A stretch of 64,000 bases of DNA from Heterohyrax brucei (taxonomy: Eukaryota; Chordata; Mammalia; Hyracoidea; Procaviidae), in NCBI GenBank assembly GCA_028571685.1, contig CM053143.1, positions 52,073,208 through 52,137,207 of the forward strand, written 5' to 3'. A program made the translations under genes and the position numbers. Positions within the stretch are counted from its first letter, which is position 1. Each line of letters opens with the position of its first letter. Below the pieces are notes generated by a model that saw nothing but the letters and a program-made list of their open reading frames with translations, had not been told where the DNA came from and did not search any database. Positions 46,538-57,446 of this stretch are shown here, one piece after another.

Positions 46538-47212
46538 CTGTCAATATTTTTGATGATGCAATGATCTTAAAATTTTTGAGGATTTTCTATTAATCTTACT
46601 GGGATGTACTCCAGTGGGTAAAATCCACTCTCATATTTCTTTACAAGACAGTTTCTTCTCTAGCCTGGGCTTAAAGTCAGCATGCTGTGCAACAATAGTT
46701 TTAAGATTCTTAGAAGGTTTTTCTTTTTTTTCTATTTTAAAACTTATGGGGCAGTTCTACTGTGTCTTAGATGGTCACTGTCATGGATTGAATTGTGTCC
46801 CCCCAAAAATGTATGTGTTGATTTGACTTGGTTTGGAATTCTAATATGGTGCCCTTCCTCCCATGTGTTGTGAAACCTGCCTCCTGATATTGATGATGGA
46901 GAATGGTTTGCAGTTGTGTTAGTGAGGCAGGACTCAAGCTTGTGGAATATAAGGGAGAGAAGTGAGGTGAGGAAGTTGGGATCCTCATACCACCAAGAGG
47001 GAAGCACCGAGAGCAGGACAACGTCCTTTGGACCCAAGGTTCCTGTGCCGAGATGCTCTCACTGGATGTGGACTCAGCCTACCGCACTGTGATGATTTCT
47101 TATTCTGAATGGGCTGTATCTTGTTAATGGATTTTTAGCTTACCAGACTGTGACAATAAAAGCTTCTCCACGTGAAAAAAATAAAGATTAAAAAAATAAA
47201 TAAATAAAAAAC
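46538..47212 (+). mobile_element. L1-mobilised retrocopy ending in an LTR poly(A) site
   Basis: 675-bp insert bounded by the perfect 12-bp duplication caaaagaataaa (46526-46537 and 47213-47224). Its right end is a 37-base A-rich tail (from about 47175). Just upstream lies aataaaagcttctccacgtg, a poly(A) signal at the correct distance. Content: about 200 bases of unassigned sequence, a SINE middle fragment (46741-46778), and an LTR from 46779. Hallmarks of target-primed retroposition of a polyadenylated RNA. The source transcript is not identified. Confidence 0.8.
46779..47174 (+). mobile_element. MaLR-like LTR, ends at its poly(A) site
   Basis: Begins TGTCATGGATTGAATTGTGT and follows the same LTR text as 60888-61376. 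It stops ~20 bases after aataaa, where genomic sibling LTRs continue for ~50 more bases to their CA end. That truncation fits an RNA 3' end rather than a DNA-level solo LTR. Confidence 0.82.
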
Positions 47213-47575
47213 CAAAAGAATAAATATTGTATGGTTGTGCTATAATGCAATCAAGAATAGACACACAAAAAGCAGTGTTATTTGATGGTCAGCAGGAATA
47301 GGAGGAAGTGGGAAGGGGAATCACTTTCTAGATAGTGAAAACTTGTTGATGATGAGAAAAGCAGTGCCAAATACGTGTGAAGTCAATACAAGATAAATAA
47401 AGACACTAAATACACAAGTAAGAGGGACAGTTTCAGTAAGTGTTATATACAGTTTTGCAATAGTAGTAGTGATAACCAAAAAATTTGTGTGTGGTTACCT
47501 AGGTAGATATGTAAACATATGTATCTAAGAAGGCATATGCAAGTAAATATGTGCATATATAGGTATATCTGATCA

Positions 47576-47596
47576 AAGCCAAGTGCTGTCGAGTCG
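47576..47596 (-). mobile_element. about 21-bp SINE/RTE tail insertion
   Basis: aagccaagtgctgtcgagtc between two copies of gatca (47571-47575 and 47597-47601), inside the L1 3' UTR. The duplication is short, so the insertion reading is tentative. Confidence 0.6.
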
Positions 47597-48710
47597 GATC
47601 ATATTTATATACACCTTTGTGTGTGCTCTATGTAAATATCCATACATACAATAAAGCATATAGAAGTCACAATTAGGGAGGCTCCCTAGAAATAACTAAA
47701 CAATTCAAGGCATTGATTTACTGGGCTAAAAGCCTTAGGACCATCATCTTGGAGGACAACTTAGTTAATTGGCATAACATAGGTCATAAACATAATGATT
47801 TTCATACTAATGTGGTGAGTAGGGTCTGGTGTCTTAAAAGCTTATGAGCGACCATCTAAGACAACTGTTGATCTCTACTTGTATAGATAGAAACAATGAA
47901 AGAAATCAGAGAAGAAAGTAGTCCTTGGAACTAGTAGCCCACACAACCCAAAAGCCTAGAAAGAACTAATGGTACCTGGCTACCATTACACAACCATTCT
48001 GACTGGAGATACAATAGAAGATCCTGGACAGAGTGGGAGAAAAATGTAGAACAAAATTCAAACTCCATAAAAACTCAGGCCTACTGAGCTGATGGAGACT
48101 TGGTGCACTCCTGAGACTATTACCAGAAGATAGCTCCTTGATCACAGAATGGAAGCTACTTCTGGAGGTCACCTTTCAGTGAAATTATAGATTGGTTTAT
48201 AAAATAAACAATGTCACCTGTGAGTAATGTGCTGGCTTAAACAATCAACTGTATGAGACCAAATGGTCAGCATTTATCCAAAAGCAAAAGCGAGAGGGTG
48301 AAGAAAGCAAGGAAAGCTATAACAATGGAAACAGAAGAACAATGGAAACAATCAGAATGGTGACATATTGGGAAAATTGTGACATAGGGCACAGAACAGT
48401 TTGTATAGAAAAATTTTTAAATGGGTATTTAATTCTCTGTTTAAACTTTTATCTAAAACATAACAAAATATTGTTAAAAAATCCAGCAATACTGTGGTGA
48501 AGAGTAAAGACTTAACAATTATTAGGTCTTTGAAAATCGGGTATAGTTTTTAACCAGTTTTTATGTTACGTGCTTTTATTGCCTTTTTCCTTGTTGTACT
48601 TGGAATCCTACTTTAGGCAAACATCCGAAACTGTCCACAGACGTCTGTCAAAGAGGCAGAAGCCTTAGGGCAGAACAGTTTGGGGTAAGGATATATGTAA
48701 GGTGTGGGTG

Positions 48711-49146
48711 TGTGGCTCGGTCATCTAGTGCTGCTGTAACAGAAACACCACAGACGGATAGCTTTAACAAACAGAAATTTACTTTTTCACCATTTAGGAG
48801 GCTGTAAGTCTGAATTCAGGGTAGCAGCTCCAGGAGAAGGTTTGATCTCTCTGTCGGCTCTAGAGGAAGGCCCTGGTCTGTTCAGCGTTTACTTCCCAAA
48901 TCCTTCTATATCTCCGTTTTATCTATTTCATCCTGTCTCTCATCTGCTGGCTTGCTTGAGTCAGTTTCTATTGAGATGTAACCTCTTTTATATCTCAAAG
49001 AAACTGACTCCAGGTAAACCCCGTATTAATCCTACTTCATTAATGTAACAAAGACAACCCATTCTCTAGTGGGATTATTACTACAGGCACAGAAGTTAGA
49101 ATTTACAACATATATTTTGGAGGAGACGTAATTCAACTCTATAACA
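48711..49146 (-). mobile_element. solo LTR, ERVL-MaLR-like
   Basis: gtcatctagtgctgctgtaa at left, ggaggagacgtaattcaact and ataaca at right, antisense to the LTR at 60888. No convincing target duplication, so the ends are approximate. Confidence 0.82.
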
Positions 49147-49392
49147 GTATCACTGACAAAACAATTTAGTCTCTAGCAGTGTTTTGTTGCTAATCAAGGT
49201 TGTTTTGTGCTAATTCTTTTATTTGTGAAGTTAGGACACATCTTTATGTATCTAAAGATAAACAAATTTATTCTCATTATTTTTGTAAGCTTTTTTTTTT
49301 TAGAATGTCTTTGAAACTATTTTGAACAGTAAATTTAGGAATTAAAACTTTAATTGGGTTTCTCTTTTTAATCTGTAGATGAGAATAATGAT

Positions 49393-49600
49393 CCCTTGAG
49401 ATACAGTGATTAAGTGCTCAGCTGCTACCTGAAAGATTGGCTATTCAAAGCAACCAACTGACTCTGTAGAAGAAAAGTCCTGACAGTCTGCTCGTGTAAA
49501 GATTACAGCCTAGGAACTGTTGGAGGGCAGTTCTGCTCTGCCTGACAGTGCTGCTATGTATTAGTGTCAACTGGACAGCATGCAAAAACAACATAGATGA
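49393..49600 (+). mobile_element. AfroSINE, long form B, diverged
   Basis: Head cagtgattaagtgctcagct, form-B block tgtaaagattacagcctagg, body gggcagttctgctctgcctg, tail tagtgtcaactggacagc. Confidence 0.8.
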
Positions 49601-50354
49601 GAATAGAATTTTCTGTTAAACAGAGTGTGGGTACCTTGTCTCCTTTGTGATCTGTGATGATTGGGCAAAGCTTAAAAAGACAGAATAAGCAAAGATGAGT
49701 ATTTTACTTGAGTAATTATCTTTACTCCCAAATGCTGCTACACTGAAATAGAGTAAAAAGTTGATATAGAATCATCAAGAGATATACAATAAGATTATCA
49801 TTAATGGTTACTGCTAAATTACAAGTTAAGTAAGTTATTTTTCCCTCTGCATCCCAATGCTCAAATATTGATCCAGGAACTCAGAAGATCAAAGATATCA
49901 CTATGGAATTGCAGTGTCCTGTCTCATACGTGATGTCACCCTTAACTCTAACCCCCACACCCCGTCCATGCACTTCAGCTAACAGATTTTTGACCATCAC
50001 AGGAAACTGGTACTTGCTCTGAGAGTAGGTTTAGAACTATTATATGGCTCTACTTTAGGACGTATGGTGGTCAGAGAATTATTGCTTCCTTTATTTTGTG
50101 GTCCTGATGAGAAGTCAGGAGATGAACTTGGAGAATGAGTGCCAGATGGTTATAGAAAAGATGTTCCTGGGACCACAGATACTCAGAACCCCCAGAAGGA
50201 ATGTCTTTGAAGTTGATCATCTGCAAGCTGGACCTCATATAGCTCAAGTCTCTGCACCATGGTCACAGGAAACCTTATTAATAAAAACTAATTTGTGAAG
50301 TAACGATGAGCTGGATTCAGTGGAGGCTTTTCACATGGGATGTTTATAAATGAT
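49601..50354. other. unassigned sequence
   Basis: No supported feature; a 66-codon open stretch at 50098-50298 (+) shows no motif. Confidence 0.4.
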
Positions 50355-50480
50355 TAACTCAATCTCCACAATCATTTGTGGTGGATATGTTATTATCTGC
50401 GTTTTATGGATTAGTTAACACAATATTAGAAAACTATAATAAATTGTCTAAAGTCACACGGCTACTGTTTTAAGCCATCT
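50355..50480 (-). mobile_element. MIR fragment
   Basis: gatatgttattatctgcgtt, tatggattagttaacaca, aaagtcacacggctactg: MIR in reverse orientation. Confidence 0.6.
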
Positions 50481-50504
50481 AGTATAACCACATAAAATGG
50501 TTTT

Positions 50505-50720
50505 CAAATAATTCATCCATTTATCCTTTCATTCTTTTCTCACTCCATCCATCCACCCACCCATCCGTCCATTTAATACACTTGAGTGTCTGCTGAATAT
50601 TAAGCTCTGGAGATAAAAAGAGGCTTTAAAAATGGCCCCTACCATTTAATCTGAAGGAAAAGAAGACATGAATACAAATGGTAAAAATCTATGGTAGAGG
50701 TATAATTTTATTATTTGTAA
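50505..50720 (-). mobile_element. L2 3' end fragment
   Basis: A (CATC)n-like stretch (ccatccatccacccacccat) followed by gtgtctgctgaatattaagc, ctggagataaaaagaggc and cccctaccatttaatctgaa, in the order of an L2 3' end read in reverse. Old and diverged. Confidence 0.55.
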
Positions 50721-50898
50721 AATGGAAATGATAGGTATATAATCTTTAGCATTTCTTCCAATACCATCTCTGATTATAGAAACAGAAAGAAAGAACTGGC
50801 AAAAATCAAACCTGTACATAAAGTCTGGTGGTATAAAACTTGAACCTAGTCAACTGATTTTAGTGTAAGACCATCCATTTTCCCAGTGCTGTAGAGAC

Positions 50899-51270
50899 CT
50901 GCAAATTTGGCAGCGAAAGAAGGAACTCACTATGAGGCAGCTGGGCGTAATTTTGGTTGGGAGACTCAAATTCACTGTTGGTGAAGTGTTTACAGTTTGC
51001 ACATGCACTGCAGGTGTATGACATCACTTCCCATGACTGATGTGAAATCTGGGAACAGTGGCAGGAGGCTGATAGCCTACCTTTAACCCTTTCCAAACAA
51101 GCCATCTTGTGGGCAGATGTTGACCACTCCTTCTTGTACATCTCTCTAAATGAAGCCTGGAAATAGACCAGTTTCTCCTGATCCAGATCTTGCAGCCACT
51201 GGGCCTTTTCAGGAAATGACATAAAGACTAATTCAGGAAGATGGGAAACCAAGTGCCTTCCTTTAATACC
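50899..51270 (-). other. weak candidate exon (372 bp, open, phase 0-0)
   Basis: On the - strand a 139-codon frame spans 50860-51279. Within it, 51270-50899 is preceded by a pyrimidine-rich stretch ending ccatgatccag and followed by the GT of gcag|gtctct, giving exactly 124 codons in phase 0 at both ends. The peptide is mixed and protein-like: VSHLPELVFMSFPEKAQWLQ near the start, a Cys cluster (SCHCS, YTCSACANC) in the middle. I recognise no family. ORFs of about this length occur by chance in 64 kb (others here reach 124), so the coding claim is weak; a pseudogene or chance frame is equally possible. Confidence 0.22.
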
Positions 51271-51279
51271 CTGGATCAT

Positions 51280-51788
51280 GGAAGAGATGTGAAAATGAAC
51301 AGTATTGTCTTGTTTAGGCTACAGTCAAGCCTCATTGTTGAGATTTTACTATAAACTGAGAAGTTTTTTGGAAGGGGTGGAGGTGGAAACGGTCTTCTTG
51401 TGTAGGAGGAAGCCCAATTAAAGGAACAATTTTCCAAACTACTAGTGTAAACAAATTTGCAGAAAGGACTATTAAAACTACTGTGGGAACAAAACATTTG
51501 CATGCTTTTCCTTGGAAATAGCCCTGTAGTGTGTTCAGTGCAGGCTTTCCATGGACATAAAGGAAATAAACATGTTTAGATTAAAAAGTCATCCTAATGT
51601 AAAGTCACCCCTATGCAATTATTAGAGCAGATTGTGCTTTTACTTTAGGCATAGTCTATGGTGTTAAATCAGGTGTTCTATATGATGCCTAAGCAATTCA
51701 GAATGAACACAAAAAAGTCACTAAAAATCCACTGGAAGTTTACATATTGACTACACTTAATACTTTTCCTGTAACACACACAAGTATA
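51280..51788. other. unassigned sequence
   Basis: No named repeat. It would be intronic if the weak exon candidate were real. Confidence 0.4.
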
Positions 51789-51946
51789 AACCAAACCAAA
51801 ACAAACACTGCCATCAAGTTGATTCTGACTCACAGTAACCCTATAGGACAGAGTAGAGCTTCTCCGCAGAGTTTCCAAGAAGTGCATGGTGGGGTCTAGC
51901 TGCCAGCCTTTTCGTTAGTAGCCATAGCACTTGTCCAGGGTTTCCT
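51789..51946 (-). mobile_element. AfroSINE, short form
   Basis: The tail has the aaaccaaaccaaaacaaac start, then ctgccatcaagttgattctg, cagagtagagcttctccgca, and a head complement ending ccagggtttcc. Confidence 0.9.
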
Positions 51947-52794
51947 ACACACGGACAGTGTATGTTAAAATGTAAACATAAACTTCGTATGTGTATTTAC
52001 GTGAATAAAAGTAAGGATAATTTATTTTAAAGTAGCCTGTATTTTAGAGTTTCCAGCAATTTATGCAACTTTTCCCTTTAATTAGTTCACATTATAGAAA
52101 TTTTACTAGGCTGATACGTTTCATCCTAGACATTTATAGTGTTTGAGGCACTGCTGTGGTTTTGCACGCAACTTCAGGGTGGGCGGGTAAGAGAGTATTT
52201 GTAGATTATCAGTGAGGAAGGCAGAGCTTAGTTCATGTGTTTCTGAGGACTCAGTCTGTTAGTATTTATCGTTATTTCTGAAATCATCAGGGCTACTTTA
52301 AACAAATGGGGGGAAGTGATAACTCTTTGAAAATAAATTGCATTGAAGAAAACAAAAAGTCAAATTCTAGCCTCCTTTTTCTTCCATCTGATCCATGATG
52401 GGACTCTGTAGGTGCTGTTTGGGTCATGTTAATGTTGGTGAACTGCATTTGAGTAAACTGCTAGCTCTCCAGCAGCTGCAAGTACTATGTCAGCTATTTT
52501 GCTTGAATTTGTAGGTCTTTGATGTTCTCTGGTGTGCATAATTTTCTAAAAAAAATTTAGACAGAGGCTACTTTTTTTTTTTAGTCCTAAAAATTTTTGA
52601 TGGTCTAGATCTCATTGACATCAGTTTACAAGTTTGAAGCCGAATCTTCCCAACATTGCTTCTGAAAGGTGTTGAGATTTGTGGTAGGGACAACTAAAGG
52701 AAATGGAGGTTCCTTATTTTCCAAGTTGGAAGATGAAAAAGGGATCATATCTAATAATTTTCAGAGTTTAAGAGACTATGGAGGTTATCTGGGT
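51947..52794. other. unassigned sequence
   Basis: No supported feature. Confidence 0.4.
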
Positions 52795-52980
52795 GGTAAA
52801 AATGGTTCAATTACTGCATTATTAGCTAATAAATTGTAGGTTCAGACTCATCCTCAGGTGCTCAGAAGAAAGGCTTGGTGATCTGCTTCTGAAAGATCAC
52901 AGCCTTGAAAACCTTATGAAGTTCTCCCATGCAACACATGGGGTTGCAGTGAATTGAAATTAACCCAACAGCAACCAATT
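52795..52980 (+). mobile_element. AfroSINE, long form A, diverged
   Basis: ggttcagactcatcctcagg, gaaaggcttggtgatctgct, gatcacagccttgaaaacct, acatggggttgcagtgaatt, tail acccaacagcaacc. This is the sense version of the form-A middle seen in reverse at 21315-21524. Confidence 0.75.
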
Positions 52981-53629
52981 TTGGGGGAGACTGTAGAAAC
53001 ATAATAGCAGACACTAGAGCAAAAAAAGTTTTTTTTCTTTTTTTAAAGCAATTTGATTTCACAGTATTAAACCAAAATCTAACTGCGAAAACTGTGATAC
53101 AATTTAGGTGGCAGCTTCGTTTTTCTAGTTTGAGTCATACTTTTCTCTTAATCGAGAAAACTTTAAAGGAAAGTCTTTTTTTATATCTTAGGAGGATGTA
53201 CACCACTTCTAAGGCGTTTTTCTGAGAATAGTTGTGTTCGTAGAGCTGGTGACACTAACACAGTCTCTCCTTCCATCAGGTCAGTGATCTGACACTTAAT
53301 ATGAAACTGAAATTAAAACAAGGGATAAACATATCTTGGGAAACTCGGAAGCCGATTGGAGATCCTGTTACAGCCAAATTCAGGCACATAATCAAAACCA
53401 GGTTACCTTTTTTAAATCAGAAAATTCAAAATGACATGTATCGGCTCTACTAAGAGGCTTGGTTCACTGGTTCCTCTCTCTGACTTACAGTAGCGGTTCA
53501 TAGTCGTGCACTGGGGAAAGACAGGACAATAATGATTGTTATTAGTCATTATTGCACATCTCCACTGTATGTCATTGTATTCCAGGATAACTTTTTTTTT
53601 TTTTTAGTGGTGGAAATATGGAAACACTC
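52981..53629. other. unassigned sequence
   Basis: No supported feature; a poly-T run lies at about 53592-53605. Confidence 0.4.
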
Positions 53630-53925
53630 AAAAATGTACAACTTACTCTTGATTAAAACAAACAACAAAAATCAACTTTTACTATGAGATCATTGTAGAT
53701 TTACATGCTATTATAAGAAATAATACAGAGAGATCTGTACATCCTTCTCTCAATGGTGACATGTTACATACTTGAAATAGAATATCACAGTAGGAAATTG
53801 ACATTGATACAATCCATTGATCTAATTTAGATTTCACCAGCTTTTATTACATGTGAAGATTTGTGTGAACACCATTGCAATCGAGTTACAAAATAGTTTC
53901 CTCACTAGGATCCCTTGTGCAACCA
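53630..53925 (-). mobile_element. L1M 3' UTR fragment
   Basis: gtagatttacatgctattat, aagaaataatacagagagat, gacattgatacaatccattg, tttagatttcaccagctttt: the widespread L1M 3' UTR text in reverse. Confidence 0.75.
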
Positions 53926-54847
53926 GATAATTTTTAACAGGAGGATGTGCTCAAAAGATTTATTGATATTCACCAATTCCAACAGCTTCTCTGGGGGCTG
54001 TTTTGTATCTAAAACAGTTTTGAAAGACACTAAATGACTAAGAAGGCAGGAGAAATTAACCTTTACACCAGCACCATGGACTAAGCTGAAATTGTGATAA
54101 CTCCCTGTGGAGCTCTCTGGGACTACAAATAATGAATTGCCATGTTGCTTTAGGAAGGAGAAATTGATGAGCAAAGAATAGAAAGAAAAATATTTTGATG
54201 GTCTCTGAAGTATAAAATAAAGGAAGACCTTTAACGATACAGGTAGTAGGCCATTTAAATAGAAGTATGTTAAAAAATTACAGTCTGAGATTCTTTTGTG
54301 TTAAAAAGAAAAAAAAGTCTGCAAAAAAAATGTTATTGCTCTGTGCTCTGTGAAACCTGTGAAAAGAGCTTTCTCCTCAAGGAAAACAATATAAAATTAT
54401 TTTCCCCTATATCATATTTAGGACCACTTACTAAAATGGCTAGTTTGGCAGAGGCTGCTGCTTGACTGAGAGCTCAGTGATACAATTCTCTTGTAACTCA
54501 GTGTGAATTTTCCTTATTGACAATGGACATTTGTGTTCACACATTGGGAACATGAATTTACACAAACAAGTGCATTTTATACAGTTTCTCAATCTTATAA
54601 AACATTGATACTTTTAAACTAATGCACTTTGGGTGATACTCAAAACTTTTTTTTTTTTTTTTTTTGCTGTTACCCTTTATGTCTTGAGTAATGAAGAACG
54701 TCCATAAAACATAATCGTTAATAGAAGAAAATTGTAATAATAAAAAAAGGTTGGCTTCTCATATTTTTTCTGTCCCCCTTGCAATTAATGATATCCCTTT
54801 TCCTGCAAAGAGAATGTTGGTTTAGTTATTATGTAATTAAAAATTAT
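53926..54847. other. unassigned sequence
   Basis: A T18-type run at 54648-54665. Nothing else supported. Confidence 0.4.
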
Positions 54848-54888
54848 GCTCATGAGTCGGATCCGACTAGACGGCACTTGGCTGGCTT
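54848..54888 (+). mobile_element. about 40-bp SINE/RTE tail piece
   Basis: catgagtcggatccgactag then cggcacttggctggct; only the tail is present. No clear target duplication. Confidence 0.75.
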
Positions 54889-55449
54889 TGTTGTACATTG
54901 GTAGGCAGAAAAGATCTTCTGAGATACTACTAATTAAACTCCTTTTAGTATTACCATTTTACTCATCAGCTTGACCAAGGTTGAAGGCTTGGAATTCAAC
55001 GCTAGATCTAGATGGTAAAAGTCTAGGAAAATTGGTGAGATTAAGCTATATCAAATAGGACACTATCATAAAACCTGCAGAAGTCAGAATATGTGTAAAG
55101 CAGAAACCTGTCAGAGAAAGAAAACTCAAATATTTTCCCCTAAAATGAGTGATAGAAAAGTGATAGGACTGCAGTGTGTTAAAGACAGAAATCTTGTGAC
55201 ACCCAGGAAAACAAGGCAGTCCTGATGAGTTCCAACTCTCACAGGTTTCACTGTATTTCCCAAGAAAGTACTAGATGACCAGAGCACAGAAACTTAGCTT
55301 TTAAGTCTCCCGATTCACTTGTGTTGTGCTAACTCTGCCTCAGTTTCTAAACTTGTTACGCCCTTCTGTCTCAGTCGTGTTGCTGGTTTCAGGCAGAAAG
55401 TCAAGGAATGATTTTAGGCCACCCTTGCAGCACTTGGCTTTGGCTTTCC

Positions 55450-55502
55450 CAATCATTCTGGTTAGCAGACATAGCCCTTAACCATTATTCTGCAAGGGAT
55501 TC
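55450..55502 (-). mobile_element. AfroSINE head fragment
   Basis: ggttagcagacatagccctt then accattattctgcaagg: the head complement only. First member of the SINE cluster. Confidence 0.65.
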
Positions 55503-55603
55503 CTGCTAACCAAAAGGTTGGCCAGCCACTCCTGGTAATCTCTGTGGTGGTGTTCTTCTCTGCCCTGTAGGGTCGCTATGAGTTGGCATGGATCTGATGG
55601 TTT
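55503..55603 (+). mobile_element. AfroSINE, 5'-truncated
   Basis: ctgctaaccaaaaggttggc, tgccctgtagggtcgctatg, tail gcatggatctgatgg. Confidence 0.88.
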
Positions 55604-55613
55604 CCCAACCCAG

Positions 55614-55780
55614 GGAAACCCCGTAGTACAGTGGTTAAGTGCTATGCCTGCTAACAAAACGGTTGACAGTACAAATGTGTGAGGTGCTCCCTGGAAGCTC
55701 TGTGGGGCAGTACTACTCTGTCTACATGCTTATTACAAGTTCAAATTGACTTGATGGCAGTGATTTATTTGTTTTTGTTT
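55614..55780 (+). mobile_element. AfroSINE, short form, full length
   Basis: Starts at the conserved head ggaaaccccgtagtacagtg. A-box gtggttaagtgctatgcctg, body ggggcagtactactctgtct, tail aattgacttgatggcagtg and a T-rich end. Flanked by cccaacccag (55604-55613) and cccaatccag (55783-55792), one mismatch. Confidence 0.93.
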
Positions 55781-55793
55781 TCCCCAATCCAGA

Positions 55794-55957
55794 AAGCAAA
55801 CAAAATTCACTGCCTTCGAATAGGTTCTGACTCATAGAGGCCCTATAGGTCAAAATAAAACAGCCCCATACATTCCAAAAAGCACCTGGGGGATCTGAAC
55901 TGCCGACAGTTTGATTAGTAGATGTAGCACTTAACCACTATGCAACCAAGGCTTCCT
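55794..55957 (-). mobile_element. AfroSINE, short form, inserted at the same site
   Basis: Tail ctgccttcgaataggttctg, body ggtcaaaataaaacagcccc, head complement ending caaccaaggcttcct. Flanked by the perfect 11-bp cccaatccaga at 55783-55793 and 55958-55968. The left copy is also the right-hand duplication of the SINE at 55614. Confidence 0.93.
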
Positions 55958-56021
55958 CCCAATCCAGAGGGAAGTTAGAATTTACACAACTTCAGTAGAA
56001 GTGAGATCTGCAGCCACTCTG

Positions 56022-56177
56022 TGGATGTTGAGCTGCCGAGGGTGCCTGACTCGTAGTGACCTTATAGGGCAGAGTAGAACTGTTCCGTAGTGTTCTCAAG
56101 GAGTGCCTGGAGGATTTGAACTGCCCATCTTGTGGTTAGCAGATGTAGCACTTAACCACTACACCACTAGAGTTTCC
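56022..56177 (-). mobile_element. AfroSINE, short form
   Basis: ctgactcgtagtgaccttat, gggcagagtagaactgttcc, gatttgaactgcccatcttg, head complement ending acaccactagagtttccc. Confidence 0.9.
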
Positions 56178-56261
56178 CTGGAAACGTTAAGTTCTGATAA
56201 AGTTCAAGTAATTCTTTATGGGTGTGCATATCTGTGTACTTATATATGAATACATAAAAAC

Positions 56262-56412
56262 ATGTTGCTGTCCAGTCAATTCCATCTCACAGTGACCATA
56301 CGCAACAGAGCGGAACTTCCCTAGAGGGTTGCCAGGGAGTGGCCAGTGGATTTGAAACTAAAGAGCTTTTAGTTAGCAGCTGAGCTCTTAAACCACTGTG
56401 CCACCAGGGCTC
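56262..56412 (-). mobile_element. AfroSINE, short form
   Basis: ttgctgtccagtcaattcca, aacagagcggaacttcccta, gttagcagctgagctcttaa, ending gccaccagggctc. Confidence 0.9.
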
Positions 56413-56474
56413 TTTCTTTCTCTTTTTGTAAAATTAGGGAGGTGTTACCATAAGAGTGAGGATGTGTCTACCAC

Positions 56475-56620
56475 CTAGAGGGAATGATTTAGAGCATGAA
56501 ACTTAGCATCAGATAAGGAGTGAATCTGTCTCTGTCTTTTGACCTTGAGCAACTTACATGAATTTATCTGACTAGGCCTCAGGTTCATAACTTGGAAGAT
56601 TTAATAAAATACTGTATAGA
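56475..56620 (+). mobile_element. MIR
   Basis: cttagcatcagataaggagt, gaccttgagcaacttacatg, ctgactaggcctcaggttca: MIR order, diverged. Confidence 0.65.
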
Positions 56621-57069
56621 AAGGGATGAATGTAAGACATGACACATTTTAATGCTTTATGAATGGTGGCAGTTTCAGACTGATAATTCTTCAGTACAGG
56701 GGTTGACCATCCGTACTGGGGAAGAATTGAAAAATCATTATCAAGCTTAGTTTTATTCCACAAATGGCACTATGGAGTAGTGATCTCCCCCTTTCTTCCT
56801 ACCGATAAATTACCTGTGACTCTTCTTTTCATTTTCTCAGAAGGCTGAGAACAAAAGCAGATATTGCAACTTTTCTACTCTTTTCCGATAATGAAGATTC
56901 TTGTAAAGAAACAAACAAAAAAAGTGCCTAAACAAATTCAAATGAGAAGCAAAAACATACCATCAACTTCTGTGGGACGATTACTTGGTTTTGATTAAGT
57001 ATGTTTCATGTAGTCCTAAACATACAGATCAGGAATTGTTTTTGTACTTAATTCCTAAAATGTGTCAAC

Positions 57070-57236
57070 TCAAAACCAAAACGAAACTCAAACCCATTGC
57101 CATTGAACAGATTCCGACTCATAGTAATCCTATAGAACAGAATAGAATTGTCCCGTTGGGCTGAGCAGATGGTGGCTTTGAACTGCAGACCTTTTAATTA
57201 GCAGCTCAGATCTTAAAAACTGTGCCATCAGGGCTA
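57070..57236 (-). mobile_element. AfroSINE, short form
   Basis: Tail aaaccaaaacgaaactcaaa then cccattgccattgaacagat, body acagaatagaattgtcccg, head complement ending gccatcagggctac. Confidence 0.9.
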
Positions 57237-57301
57237 CAAAATGAATCAAGATGAAGTCAATTGACTATATCTATTTTTTAGAAGTCATATTTAAATAAGA
57301 G

Positions 57302-57446
57302 TTTGGAAACCTTAAGTGCTATGTCTGCTAATCAAAAGGTTGGCAGTTGAAATCCTCCAGGAGCTCCTGGGAAACCCTATGGGGCAGTTCTACTCTGACC
57401 TATAAGGTCTCTATGAATTGAATCAACTCAATGACAGTGGGTTAAA
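57302..57446 (+). mobile_element. AfroSINE, short form
   Basis: tttggaaaccttaagtgcta, ggttggcagttgaaatcctc, ggggcagttctactctgacc, tail gaatcaactcaatgacagtg. Confidence 0.9.

Larger units (their letters stand above)
46060..48482 (+). mobile_element. L1 3' end (ORF2 end and 3' UTR), sense, split by a retroposed insert
   Basis: 46060-46537: ctatgttcattgcagcatta, agtgcccatcaatggatgga, actaagtgaaataagttaat. After the insert, 47213-48482 continues with aataaatattgtatggttgt and the long 3' UTR, which also occurs antisense at 34150-35100. Inactive. Confidence 0.85.

Noticed and set aside
55450-56412. CRISPR-like array because of recurring similar units
   Set aside because: Units are AfroSINEs in both orientations with TSDs and irregular spacing; the genome is mammalian.
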